This document shows positions 17,784 through 26,600 of a stretch of DNA of 64,000 nucleotides, piece after piece. Location: the NCBI RefSeq assembly GCF_947077765.1, contig NZ_CAMTTF010000001.1, forward strand, positions 62,001 to 126,000, given 5' to 3'. Under the pieces are notes generated by a model. That model was not told the origin of the DNA, made no database searches, and saw nothing but the letters and a program-made list of their open reading frames with translations. A program made the translations under genes and the position numbers. Source of the stretch: Salinibacter grassmerensis. Lineage in GTDB: Bacteria; Bacteroidota; Rhodothermia; Rhodothermales; Salinibacteraceae. How positions within the stretch are numbered: position 1 is the first letter of the stretch; the number at the start of each line of letters is the position of its first letter.

Positions 17784-20327
17784 ATGGATCGTCTTTTTCG
17801 GGCCCTCCGGCCATTTATCCGACGTGTAACGCAGCGTGCCGGAGGGGTGCTCGTGCTTGCTGTCCTGGCGACGGTCCTGGGGGGCTACGGGGCATCTCAG
17901 CTTTCCATCGATACCAACATCGCCAACCTCGTCCCCGAAGACTACGAAAGCGTCCAGGCGCTCAACACCCTCCAGCGTACTGTCGGGGGGGAGCGCGACA
18001 TGGCGGTTGCCATCTCCAGTCCGTCGTTTGAGGCCAACAAGGCGTTTGCGGAAGATTTCATTCCGGAGGCCCTCTCTCTGAAGCAAAAGGCGGACACGAG
18101 CAAGACGTACCTGACGCGGGTCGAGTACAAGCGAGAGGTCGAGTTTTTGAAGGACAACGCGCTCTACTTCGCGTCCAACCAGGAGCTCCGCCAGGTCGAA
18201 GACTTTCTGCAGGACCAGATCGCGGAGGCCAAACGGGCCCGCCAGGACGCCAACCCGTTCTACTTCGAACTGGAGGAGGACGAGCCGGATACCACCGAGG
18301 CGTCCGGAGAGGGGCTGGAGGGGGTCTACGACCGCCTCATCGGCACCCGCTACCCGGTGTCCGACGACAGCACCACGATGGTGCTGCGGTTCTACCCGTC
18401 GGGATCAAACACGGACATCGGGTACATCGAGAACCTGTACGCCGATGCCCGATCCCTGGTGGACCGAATGGATCCCGAGTCGTACCACCCGGAGATGGAA
18501 ATCGTGCTCGCGGGGCGCCTGTACCGGCAGCTCGTAGAGGTGGACACCATCTGGAGTGACGTGACGGGCTCGTTTGGGGTGGGGGTGGGGACGGTGCTGC
18601 TCGTGGTCATTCTGTACTTCCTGTACAAGGCCTACCGGGTGCGGTCGGGGCCGGGCTTCGACGGCCGGGTGCTGCTGCGCGAGTTGGTGCGGGCACCGGT
18701 GATGGGCCTCGTGATCGGGGCGCCGCTGTTCATGAGCCTGGCCTGGACGGGCGGCGTGGCCGCTCTCTTGTTCGGGCGCCTCAACCTCATGACCTCGACC
18801 CTTGGGCTCGTGCTCTTCGGGCTGGGCATCGACTTTGGAATCCACTTCTACGCGCGGTACGCCGAGGAGCGGGCCGACGGGCACTCGGTCGTCGATGCGG
18901 CGGAGCGGACCTTCGTAAGCACCGGCCAGGCCATCGCCGTCGGGGCCTTTACGACGGCCGGGGCCCTCTACGTGCTCGTCGTGGCCGACTTCAAGGGCTT
19001 CAGCGAATTCGGGGCCGTCGCGGGGACGGGCGTGCTCTTCGCGCTCCTGGCCATGACGGTGGTGATGCCGGCCCTGCTGGCCCTGTTGGAGCGGGCCGGC
19101 CTGCTCGACCTGCAGAGGGGCGCTGGCGTAGAGGCGGAGCCCGAGGACGCACCGCGGCGGTATTCGGCGGCGCGGCCCGTCGTGGTGGGGGGGCTCGTGG
19201 CCGTCCTCGCGGCCCTGGCGCTTGCCCCGCGGGTGGACTTTCAATACGACTTCGGGGTGCTGGAGCCCGAATACACCGAGTACGAACAGCGTGACCAGTA
19301 CGTCGACCGCGTCAGCACGGGGGGCAGCGGCAACCGCCGCAACCCGGCCTACATCGTGGCGGACAGCCGGGAGGCCGTCCCCAAGATCGTGGAGGCCGTC
19401 CGCACGAAAATGCGGGCGGACACGACCTCGCCGACCATCCTGGCGGTGGAGAGCCTGCAGGAGCGGTTCCCGCTCCGCGACACGGCCCAGGCGTCCAAGC
19501 TGGCCCGCATCGCCCAAATCCGAGAGACCGCCACGGAAAACCGATACCTCCGGGACGAGTCGACCGACGCCCTCAACCGGCTGCGCCGCGCCGCCCAACC
19601 CCGCGAGCCCATTCCGCTCGACCAGGTGCCCCGGTCGCTCCGGAAGCAGTTTACGACGAAGGATGGGGAGCTCGGGCGGTTCGTCATGATCTATCCGTCC
19701 GTGGGCCTGTCCGACGGCCGGAAGTCCATCGCCTTCGCGAAGGACGTGGGCACCATCACAACCGAGGGCGGCGAGACCTACCACGCGGGCTCGACGTCGC
19801 TCGTGGCCGCGGACATGCTGATGCTGTTGCAGCGGGAGGCGCCCTGGATGATTGGGGGCACGTTCGTGATCGTCGCCCTGCTCATGCTGCTCAATTTCCG
19901 GTCGCTCCGGTGGGCCGGGCTGGCGCTCGTGCCGCTCGTGGTGGGCCTGCTGTGGATGCTGCTGGTGATGGAGGTCTTCGGGCTGAAGGTCAATTTCTAC
20001 AACATGGTCGTCTTCCCCGCCATCCTGGGGATCGGCAACGACGCGGGCGTGCACATGGTGCACCGGTACCGGGAGGAGGGCCCTGGCTCCCTCTGGACGG
20101 TGCTGCGGTCGACGGGCGAGCACGTTACGATGGGCACCCTCACGACGATGGTCGGGTTTGGGGGCTTGCTCCTGAGCTTCCACCCCGGCCTCAACTCGAT
20201 GGGGACCCTCGCCGTGCTGGGACTAGGGACAACCCTGCTGGCGGCGGTCGCCTTTCTGCCGGCGCTGCTGCAGTGGCTGGAAGACCGGGAGGCCGCCCCC
20301 GACCATCGGGACGACGTCGTGGCGTAA
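17784..20327 (+). CDS. MMPL/RND-family exporter (HpnN-like)
   Basis: 847-residue inner-membrane transporter with the duplicated RND plan of a single TM helix, a large periplasmic loop and a bundle of TM helices, twice. The first TM (about 20-40) is followed by DTNIANLVPEDYESVQ, typical of MMPL proteins. The first bundle (about 255-430) includes TLGLVLFGLGIDFGIHFYARY, with the acidic residue expected in proton-coupled transport. The second bundle near the end has FPAILGIGNDAGVHMVHRYR and a glycine-rich last helix. Relatives move lipids, hopanoids or siderophores. No membrane fusion or outer-membrane partner is adjacent, so a lipid-type cargo is more likely than drug efflux, but this is inference. 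Confidence 0.88.
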   Translation: MDRLFRALRPFIRRVTQRAGGVLVLAVLATVLGGYGASQLSIDTNIANLVPEDYESVQALNTLQRTVGGERDMAVAISSPSFEANKAFAEDFIPEALSLKQKADTSKTYLTRVEYKREVEFLKDNALYFASNQELRQVEDFLQDQIAEAKRARQDANPFYFELEEDEPDTTEASGEGLEGVYDRLIGTRYPVSDDSTTMVLRFYPSGSNTDIGYIENLYADARSLVDRMDPESYHPEMEIVLAGRLYRQLVEVDTIWSDVTGSFGVGVGTVLLVVILYFLYKAYRVRSGPGFDGRVLLRELVRAPVMGLVIGAPLFMSLAWTGGVAALLFGRLNLMTSTLGLVLFGLGIDFGIHFYARYAEERADGHSVVDAAERTFVSTGQAIAVGAFTTAGALYVLVVADFKGFSEFGAVAGTGVLFALLAMTVVMPALLALLERAGLLDLQRGAGVEAEPEDAPRRYSAARPVVVGGLVAVLAALALAPRVDFQYDFGVLEPEYTEYEQRDQYVDRVSTGGSGNRRNPAYIVADSREAVPKIVEAVRTKMRADTTSPTILAVESLQERFPLRDTAQASKLARIAQIRETATENRYLRDESTDALNRLRRAAQPREPIPLDQVPRSLRKQFTTKDGELGRFVMIYPSVGLSDGRKSIAFAKDVGTITTEGGETYHAGSTSLVAADMLMLLQREAPWMIGGTFVIVALLMLLNFRSLRWAGLALVPLVVGLLWMLLVMEVFGLKVNFYNMVVFPAILGIGNDAGVHMVHRYREEGPGSLWTVLRSTGEHVTMGTLTTMVGFGGLLLSFHPGLNSMGTLAVLGLGTTLLAAVAFLPALLQWLEDREAAPDHRDDVVA

Positions 20328-20913
20328 ATACCAAGAAGGTAGGGCGGGCTCGACTGTGCGTAGTTTCCTGTGGTGCCCACGACGGCTCTTCATCTCCAAC
20401 GCGCATTCATCGCGGGGCGCGGGGACGTGGTCGCGTCCCAGGCGCGAGTACATGCGAGAGTGGGCACAACGGCGTTCGGCAAAATCGCGTTCGAGCGTAT
20501 TGAGGAGACTCGTGATGCTCCCGCCGTATCGTTGGCACGTGGTGGGTGCAGGCCTGGCCGCTTCTAAATAGTGCGACTGTCAGTGCCTGATTGAAGGAGG
20601 TGCGTAGCGAAAGAGGGGAAGGGGCGTGATGGAGCCGTCTCGTCGGCTGCGTGGCTTCATGGCCTGTTGGACCGCCGGGGGAGAGCAGTGATGATGCTGG
20701 AAGAAATGGGTGGCCCAGTGCACATATGCCTTTTTCTTATGGTCGCTATAATGACGAGACCGGTACGTCTGCCGTACGGGGTTGAGTAGCTCGGGCGATC
20801 GCGGGCATGGCGACAGGCAGTAGGCTTCGACGTAACGCACAGCTTGAAAATACGATCGCTAGCATTGACTATATCGGACAGTGTGAAGTATTCCTTAACC
20901 CAATTCAGCTGTC
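20328..20913. other. Gene-free spacer at the left end of the accessory patch
   Basis: About 585 bases with no gene that can be supported. Base composition falls toward the right end (AT-rich from about 20840), marking entry into a less GC-rich patch that continues to about 24 kb. No repeat or RNA gene was recognised. Confidence 0.5.
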
Positions 20914-21129
20914 ATGGCCACGACAGGCGAAGACGACCGAACCGACAGCTGCGAGCTCAGCAAGCGGGATTGTAGCCTCCTGATCACTTCGTTTGTAATA
21001 GCGGTCGTACTTGGCCTTTCGGGACTGCGAGATGCAACGGATGGCTCTCCTATCCTCGTCATGGAAGTAGGACTCCCGCTGCTCATTGCCGGTGGCATTG
21101 GGTATGTGCTACTGCGAGGTAGGAGCTGA
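20914..21129 (+). CDS. Small two-helix membrane protein A
   Basis: 71 residues: a charged N-terminus with two cysteines (about 20 residues), a hydrophobic helix (LLITSFVIAVVLGLSGL), a short polar turn, and a second helix (VMEVGLPLLIAGGIGYVLL) ending in a basic tail. It belongs to no family I recognise. The same plan and spacing is seen in the frameshifted copy at 21664-21889 (leading Ser-Leu-Leu, Val-Glu-Val/Met-Glu-Val before the second helix), which supports both as real genes and as paralogues. No Shine-Dalgarno is obvious. Confidence 0.55.
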   Translation: MATTGEDDRTDSCELSKRDCSLLITSFVIAVVLGLSGLRDATDGSPILVMEVGLPLLIAGGIGYVLLRGRS

Positions 21130-21313
21130 CTTGTCAGCCACAGGCAAAACCGTGTGGCATAACCGCCATTGCACTTGATTGTGGGCTGCTGCCGCTTTTT
21201 GTCCGACAATGTCTCCGCCGCCTCAGTCGCGCCTTCCTGGGCCCTATGTGCAGGTGGTTCTTCTATCGTGACGATCCAAGTCACACTATAATTTTCTCCA
21301 CGCGCAACCAGAA

Positions 21314-21496
21314 ATGAGCACTCTTCTGCCACTGTTCTCTTTACTCGTCGGCGCCGTCGCCTTTGTCTCTGCCATCCTTGTGCGTCAGAGACAAGAGTCT
21401 AATTCGCGTTTGTTTGTCGTGCTCATGGTCGCTGGTATTGTCTGCGTGGCTGTCTCGATGGTTTTGAGCGGATTCGTCGTAGGAAGATCGATGTGA
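21314..21496 (+). CDS. Small two-helix membrane protein B
   Basis: 60 residues composed of two hydrophobic helices (LLPLFSLLVGAVAFVSAIL and FVVLMVAGIVCVAVSMVLSG) with a short charged linker (RQRQESNSR). The pattern is what a genuine small membrane protein looks like, and it sits in a row with two other small two-helix proteins. It is not clearly homologous to its neighbours. Function unknown. Confidence 0.45.
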   Translation: MSTLLPLFSLLVGAVAFVSAILVRQRQESNSRLFVVLMVAGIVCVAVSMVLSGFVVGRSM

Positions 21497-21663
21497 ACGA
21501 CGGACTTGCCACGGGCGCCGTAACACACGCTGCTGACAACGGGCGGATGCTAAGTGCAAACGAGCGATGCTTTGGCAGTACCCTTCGTAACCCGGTGAGC
21601 CTGTTGCGGCAGAGCTCCACCATCTATGCCTCACTACGTTGCTGCTCATAACTCAAGTTGAAT

Positions 21664-21889
21664 ATGACTACGCCAGACCCCCCCCAGTGACGAGGAAGCA
21701 CCCGCTACGCTCAGCACACTAGCCAGATCCCTTCTGTTCATCTCCATATTCCTCGCGGGCATTCTGTTTGGATACGGGTTCATGGAGATGGAAGACAGCA
21801 ATTGGATTCAGATTGGTGTGGAGGTGGCCGTACCCGCCCTGCTCTTACTCAGTGTCAGCTATGTTTTTATAGAAAGCAGCGAATCGTAG
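21664..21889 (+). pseudogene. Small two-helix membrane protein A, paralogous copy broken at a poly-C run
   Basis: The frame starting at ATG 21664 (MTTPDPP) hits TGA at 688-690 of the 21-kb coordinate, directly after a run of eight C at 21678-21685. Reading seven C instead restores an open frame to TAG at 21887-21889. That gives about 74 residues with helices ARSLLFISIFLAGILFGYG and VEVAVPALLLLSVSYVFI, the same plan as the protein at 20914. It is either a true frameshift, a slippage-controlled gene, or a homopolymer sequencing error. The last bases lie in a perfect 23-base tandem duplication. Confidence 0.5.
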
Positions 21890-21913
21890 CTATAGAAAGC
21901 AGCGAATCGTAGC
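21868..21913. repeat. Perfect 23-base tandem duplication
   Basis: Two identical 23-base units, 21868-21890 and 21891-21913. The first contains the stop codon of the broken small membrane gene, so the second is downstream debris. The identity implies a recent event. Confidence 0.9.
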
Positions 21914-22441
21914 TGACCAGCCCAAAAATAACTCGGCGGTACTGTCAAACGCTGTCTAAACAGAGAGATAGTTGTCCCGTCGGCCGCTGGATGTGTTCAT
22001 CCCCATCCTGAACAGAATCCTTTCGGCAGCGGAACCCCCGACTCGGACCCCATCGAGCCAGACGTTGTCCAGTAGATTCCTCCGCCTCCGTTCTCGTGAC
22101 TAGGATGACTTCCATGGGTTCTCCTGCACGGCATAACACTTCGCTCCACCCGATGAAAGTAGATGCCGTTCTGCCGATCTCTGACGCAGAGTCCCGCCTG
22201 TACTCCCTGCACTCGTGATGCCACCACTTTTCGCAGGTGAGCTTTCCGTTCTGCCACGCCTCCTTGTACGAATACATCGAGTTGCGGCTTGCGTCCTCAC
22301 GGGTCCTTCGGGGCATGCTTCTGCAACCACCTTGTGCGGAGCCAACCGCTTCCTATCGTCCGTTGCGAATCGCGCTGTGTCCCGCTACCTTGCCTGATTG
22401 ACACAATGCCCAACGATTTCTTCATAGTGTCCCTCTCGTAG
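21914..22441. other. Spacer before the DUF3667 gene
   Basis: About 530 bases, less GC-rich than most of the window. Minus-strand frames of 80-120 codons overlap here but none matches a family I can name. A decayed insertion sequence is possible but no terminal inverted repeats or DDE motif were found. Confidence 0.4.
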
Positions 22442-23452
22442 ATGTCCGCTTCTACAAGTAGCCAGGATGCAAGTAGCGAGGGCGGGTCCACCGATCAGAA
22501 ACACTCATCTGAGGTGGAGTCCCCTGACGATCGGGCCGCCGAGACGGCCACCGATTCCGTCGAGTGCCCAAGCTGTGGGCGAACCTTCTCGGGAACCTAC
22601 TGCCCGGACTGCGGGGAAGAGGTGGGCGGTTCGCTAACGGTAGGAGACGTGGCCGGCGATGCCTTCCGAGAGATGTCCGAGATTGGAGGCGGGCTTCCGG
22701 CCACACTGGTCGGGTTGACCATTCGTCCCGGGGAGGTGCTTGAAGAGTACCTCTCCGGAGCGCGCAGGCAATACATGAGCCCCGGACGCTACCTTGTGGT
22801 GGCGGTCATCCTGTTTTTAGGCGTGACGCAAGGGCTTACCTGGCTCGGCCTTCAAGAGCCCCTGGTAGATTCAGCGATGATTTCGGAGGAATCCACCAGG
22901 TTCATGGGTGAGGTCAACCAACTAACGCAATCTCAGTGGTACACTCTCGTGACGGTCTTTGTCCAAGCAGGAATACTGGGCCTTCTCTTTTGGCGCATCT
23001 TCGGGGAAGAGCTACGCCGAGGAGCCGAGGCATTGGCAGTCGGTGTTTTTTTGATCGCACACGCCTCGATGTTGTCTGCCGGTTCTAAGCTACTGCTCGT
23101 TCCCTCGGTCTCTCTCTGGAAAGGGGCGGCCGTCGATCCGTCGATCTCATTGAGCGTAGGTACTTTCATCTCGTTTGTCTATCCTGGCGTCGCAGCCTAC
23201 CGCGGGTTTGGGACAAGTTGGAGCAGTTTATTCAAAGGTTTGCTGGGATCGATGTGGGCGTATATCGAAATAGCTGGGATTGGGGGTATTGGAGCGTTTT
23301 GGTATGTCTTCTTCACCTCGCCCAATTTGCGTAAAACCCTTGAGAGCGGAAATGAAGTCGCGGCTTTCACAGTCGTCGGGGGGCTTACCGTAGTGTGCCT
23401 ACTCCCTCTGCTTCTCCACGCTGGGATGGAAGCGTACTACCGTCTGCGCTAG
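22442..23452 (+). CDS. DUF3667-type zinc-ribbon membrane protein
   Basis: 336 residues. An acidic, Ser-rich start (1-40) leads to a zinc ribbon CPSCGRTFSGTYCPDCG, a hallmark of DUF3667 proteins of Bacteroidota. The family's conserved step follows (RPGEVLEEYLSGARRQYMSPGRYLVVAVIL): an amphipathic segment entering the first TM helix. Four or more further TM helices make up the rest. The function of the family is not known; the arrangement suggests a cytoplasmic metal site on a membrane body. It sits alone in the less GC-rich patch. ATG at 22442 is used because the ribbon and acidic leader are both intact from there. Confidence 0.75.
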   Translation: MSASTSSQDASSEGGSTDQKHSSEVESPDDRAAETATDSVECPSCGRTFSGTYCPDCGEEVGGSLTVGDVAGDAFREMSEIGGGLPATLVGLTIRPGEVLEEYLSGARRQYMSPGRYLVVAVILFLGVTQGLTWLGLQEPLVDSAMISEESTRFMGEVNQLTQSQWYTLVTVFVQAGILGLLFWRIFGEELRRGAEALAVGVFLIAHASMLSAGSKLLLVPSVSLWKGAAVDPSISLSVGTFISFVYPGVAAYRGFGTSWSSLFKGLLGSMWAYIEIAGIGGIGAFWYVFFTSPNLRKTLESGNEVAAFTVVGGLTVVCLLPLLLHAGMEAYYRLR

Positions 23453-24032
23453 TTTGCACCGTCTGAAAGCGTCACTCTCGGTGACGCCCCACTTGCGAAG
23501 GGGATGCGTGGATCAACTTGGGTGATCTATAGAAAGCGACTATGGGACTGTGCTCGGTAGGGAGTGGGCTCTGCGGCCGCCGCGATAGGAGAGACCAGTT
23601 GATCGTACGCTGACCTTGAGGAGCATTGCCACCCGGTACAGCCGATGCTGGACAACGGCTGTTCTCGATCGATGGTATCTCAGTCAAGACTTGTGTGTTG
23701 AGGAGATCAAAGTTCCGAGGCCGGTTCGTTATTTGGGGACACCGGCCATCAGCTTTAGGGCGTCCCCGAGACACTTCGTTCCCGATCTTGCTCACCAGCA
23801 GAGGGCGCAGTGGGACAGGGCGGGGGCGTCCGTGGCGACGCAGTCGTTGAGTCCGTATTGGGGAGGAGCACTTCGGTGTGCCACCCACGCTTTGTAAGCC
23901 CCGACTGGGCTCAACTGTAGTGCCCGCGTCCAGCTCCCCGTGAGACTCGCGCCGCAGACCCCTCGTGCGAGGACGTGAGCACAGACCTGCGCCCAAAGCA
24001 ACGACGCGGGCCGGGGCGCACGCCACGAGCAG
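23453..24032. other. Unassigned spacer between DUF3667 and glgP
   Basis: About 580 bases. A 184-codon frame fills the minus strand (23472-24026) and 90-codon frames lie opposite, but none shows a domain, a membrane segment or a motif I recognise, and codon use is Arg/Pro-rich. I treat it as non-coding or as a decayed element. An 11-base string at 23526-23537 (CTATAGAAAGC) recurs from the tandem repeat at 21.9 kb, probably by chance. Confidence 0.4.
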
Positions 24033-26093
24033 CTAGCCGTCGTGCCGGTACATTTCCTCTACGTAGTCAAGGACCATCCGCTTGGCACTGAAGGGCGCCG
24101 GGACGCCGGTTATGGCCTCGCGCATCATGTCGATCCAGTCGGTGGGCAGGCCGTCGTCGTCGCGGGTGTAGAAGGTGGGAAGCACGCCCTCTTCGAGCTG
24201 CCGATACAGCGAGGCGGCGTCCTGCTCGTCCTGCACCTCGGGGTCGGCCTCGCCGTAGTCGCCGGTCGGCTCCGGCCCGATGGCCCAGCCGTTGTTGCCG
24301 TTGTAGCCCTCGGGCCACCAGCCGTCGAGCACGCTCAGGTTGAGCCCGCCGTGCGCGGCCACCTTCTGGCCGCTCGTGCCGGAGGCCTCCAGCGGGCGGC
24401 GCGGGTTGTTGAGCCACACGTCGCAGCCAGACGTGAGCATGCGGCCCATCTCCATGTCGTAGTTCTCCAAGAAGATGACCTTCCCGTCGAAGCCTTCTTC
24501 CTGACTGAGGTCGTAGATGCGCCGAATGAAGTCCTTGCCGGCGTCGTCGTCGGGGTGGGCCTTGCCCGCGTACAGAATTTGCAGTGGGCGGTCCGAGTCG
24601 GAGAAGAGGGCCCGGGCGCGCTCGCGGTCCCGGAAAATGAGCGGGGCGCGCTTGTAGGTGGCGAAGCGGCGCGCGAAGCCGATGGTGAGGGCCTCGGGGT
24701 CGAGGTCGGGGTGCATCGGGAGGCTCTGCTCCTGCACCTTTTCCTCAACGTAGCGGAGCAGGCGCTCGCGGAGCGAGCACCGGAGGCCCCAGAGCGTCTC
24801 GTCACTCAGGTCCGCGAGGTCGGTCCAGTCGTCCGGGTCCTGCGCCTCCGTGAGGTCGACGTGGATGTGGTCGGCGAAGAAGTCGCGGGCCGGCCCGGCC
24901 GTCCACGTGGGCAGGTGGACGCCGTTCGTGATGGCGTCGATGGGGACCTCGTCGAGCGGGCGGTCTGGGTAGAGGTCCTCCCACTGCTGACGCGCGACGT
25001 GGCCGTTGAGCTCCGAGACGCCGTTCGCCGCCCGGGACAGCTTGAGGCCGAGAACGGTCATCGTGAAGGTCTCCTCGTGGTCGTCCGTGTGGACGCGGCC
25101 GTAGCTGAGCAGGTCGTGGTTGCTGAGGTGAATTTCGTCCCGGAATCCGGCCATCGCCTCCGAGAAGAGGTCGGGGTCGAAGTGGTCGTGCCCGGCCATC
25201 ACCGGCGTGTGGGTGGTGAAGACGCTGCGGTCGCGGACCCACGTTTCGGCGTCGGCAACGTCGTCGCCCGCCGCGAGCCGCTCGCGCAGTAGCTCCAGCA
25301 TGAGGAACGCGCAGTGGCCCTCGTTGGCGTGATACACGTCGGGCGTCACGTCCAGGGCCCGCAGCATCCGAAGCCCCCCGACGCCGAGGACGAGCTCCTG
25401 GTGGATGCGCTCGCGGTCGCCCCCCTGGTACAGCCGACGCGTGAGGGGCCGATACTCGTCCGGGTTGGCGTCGAAGTCCGTGTCGAGCAGGTACAGGTCG
25501 GTGTGGCCGAGCGCCACCTTCCAGGTCCGCACCGCAATTTCGTGGGTGCCGATGGGCACCGTGACGGTCAACGGATCGCCGCCGCCTTCCGAGACGAGCG
25601 AGACGGGATGCTTGGCTGGGTCGAGCACCGGGTACGTTGCCTCCTGCCAGCCGTCGGCGTCGAACGACTGTCGGAAGTATCCCTCCCGCAGAAAGAGGCC
25701 GATGCCCGTGAAGGGGAGGCCCAGGTCGGAGGCGGCTTTCGAATGGTCGCCGGCCAGCACGCCGAGGCCACCCGAGTAGAGTGGAATGCTCTCGTGGAGG
25801 CCGTACTCCATGCAGAAGTACGCCGTCTCGGGGGCGTCCTCCACCTGCGGCGTCCGCTCCATGTAGTCCCGGTAGCGCTGGTAGACCGCGTCCACGTCGT
25901 CCTGGAAGGACGGGTCGTTCAGCACCTCGTCCTTGGCCGTTGCGAGGGCGGACCGAGGGTTGTCGTCCGACGCCCGGTACACTTCAGGGTTGAGACGCCG
26001 GAAGAGGGACCGCGCCTTAGGGGTCCAGGTCCACCACAGGTTGATGGCAATGGATTCGAGCTTGTCGCGCGACGTCATGTGGTCGGAAGACAT
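24033..26093 (-). CDS. glgP: Alpha-glucan (glycogen/maltodextrin) phosphorylase
   Basis: GT35 enzyme releasing glucose-1-phosphate from alpha-1,4-glucans with a pyridoxal phosphate cofactor. 686 residues is the short, archaeal/Thermotoga-type form lacking the N-terminal regulatory region of the animal enzymes. Visible motifs include YFCMEYGLHESIPLYSGGLGVLAGD, the substrate loop TNGVHLPTW, GFARRFATYKRAPLIF and the PLP-lysine region EASGTSGQKVAAHGGLN. The protein is acidic, as expected for a salt-in halophile. It diverges from a hybrid two-component regulator across about 500 bases, which makes that regulator a candidate controller of glycogen turnover; this is inference only. Confidence 0.94.
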   Translation of the reverse strand: MSSDHMTSRDKLESIAINLWWTWTPKARSLFRRLNPEVYRASDDNPRSALATAKDEVLNDPSFQDDVDAVYQRYRDYMERTPQVEDAPETAYFCMEYGLHESIPLYSGGLGVLAGDHSKAASDLGLPFTGIGLFLREGYFRQSFDADGWQEATYPVLDPAKHPVSLVSEGGGDPLTVTVPIGTHEIAVRTWKVALGHTDLYLLDTDFDANPDEYRPLTRRLYQGGDRERIHQELVLGVGGLRMLRALDVTPDVYHANEGHCAFLMLELLRERLAAGDDVADAETWVRDRSVFTTHTPVMAGHDHFDPDLFSEAMAGFRDEIHLSNHDLLSYGRVHTDDHEETFTMTVLGLKLSRAANGVSELNGHVARQQWEDLYPDRPLDEVPIDAITNGVHLPTWTAGPARDFFADHIHVDLTEAQDPDDWTDLADLSDETLWGLRCSLRERLLRYVEEKVQEQSLPMHPDLDPEALTIGFARRFATYKRAPLIFRDRERARALFSDSDRPLQILYAGKAHPDDDAGKDFIRRIYDLSQEEGFDGKVIFLENYDMEMGRMLTSGCDVWLNNPRRPLEASGTSGQKVAAHGGLNLSVLDGWWPEGYNGNNGWAIGPEPTGDYGEADPEVQDEQDAASLYRQLEEGVLPTFYTRDDDGLPTDWIDMMREAITGVPAPFSAKRMVLDYVEEMYRHDG

Positions 26094-26600
26094 AGGAGGA
26101 AGGACGATGAGCAGACGCGGCGTACTGCGGATGCGCGGGGGACCTTAGAACATCCCATGTACAAGGGTCGCAGTGCAAGACGGATTTGCCAAGTGCCTAG
26201 CGTGAAAATCCAATGACCCCCCGATGCGGAAGGGTCGGTATCGGTACGAGGATCCCGTCATCAAACAAGAATTCTGTCCACCGTGAACCAGGAAAGGCGG
26301 GCAAATGTCCGCGGTGCCCCAGTGAAAAACATGCGCTGGGGTAAGAGGAAATGAACGAGGCAAAAAGTTTCGTTTTTACACAGCTCCTGATCCGCATACC
26401 ATTCCTGTTTAGAGCGCCCCGAGGGATGTGTGGGGCGAAAAGGGCGTTGAGGGCGCTGTCCGATTCGGACCGGGGGCGCGTTGGCATACGTTTTTCTCTT
26501 CGTTGATATATGCCGCATCGGTCCGTTCGTCTGCCGGCAATCAGACTCACATCCGCGCGCCGGCGCACCGCTTTCCCGCGTCCAAACTTTACGTGCTGTC
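26094..26600. other. Divergent promoter region of glgP and the hybrid regulator
   Basis: About 500 bases between divergent starts with an AT-richer core (26260-26520). It contains no supported gene. The frame of the hybrid regulator stays open upstream to 26481 but the extension lacks family features. It must carry promoters for both genes. Confidence 0.5.

Noticed and set aside
23526-23537. Recurrence of CTATAGAAAGC from the 21.9-kb tandem repeat as a dispersed repeat
   Set aside because: Eleven bases with no similarity in the flanks; chance cannot be excluded and no further copies were noticed.
23472-24026. 184-codon minus-strand reading frame as a gene
   Set aside because: No domain, motif, membrane segment or acidic character like its neighbours; Arg/Pro-rich composition fits a shadow frame in GC-rich DNA.
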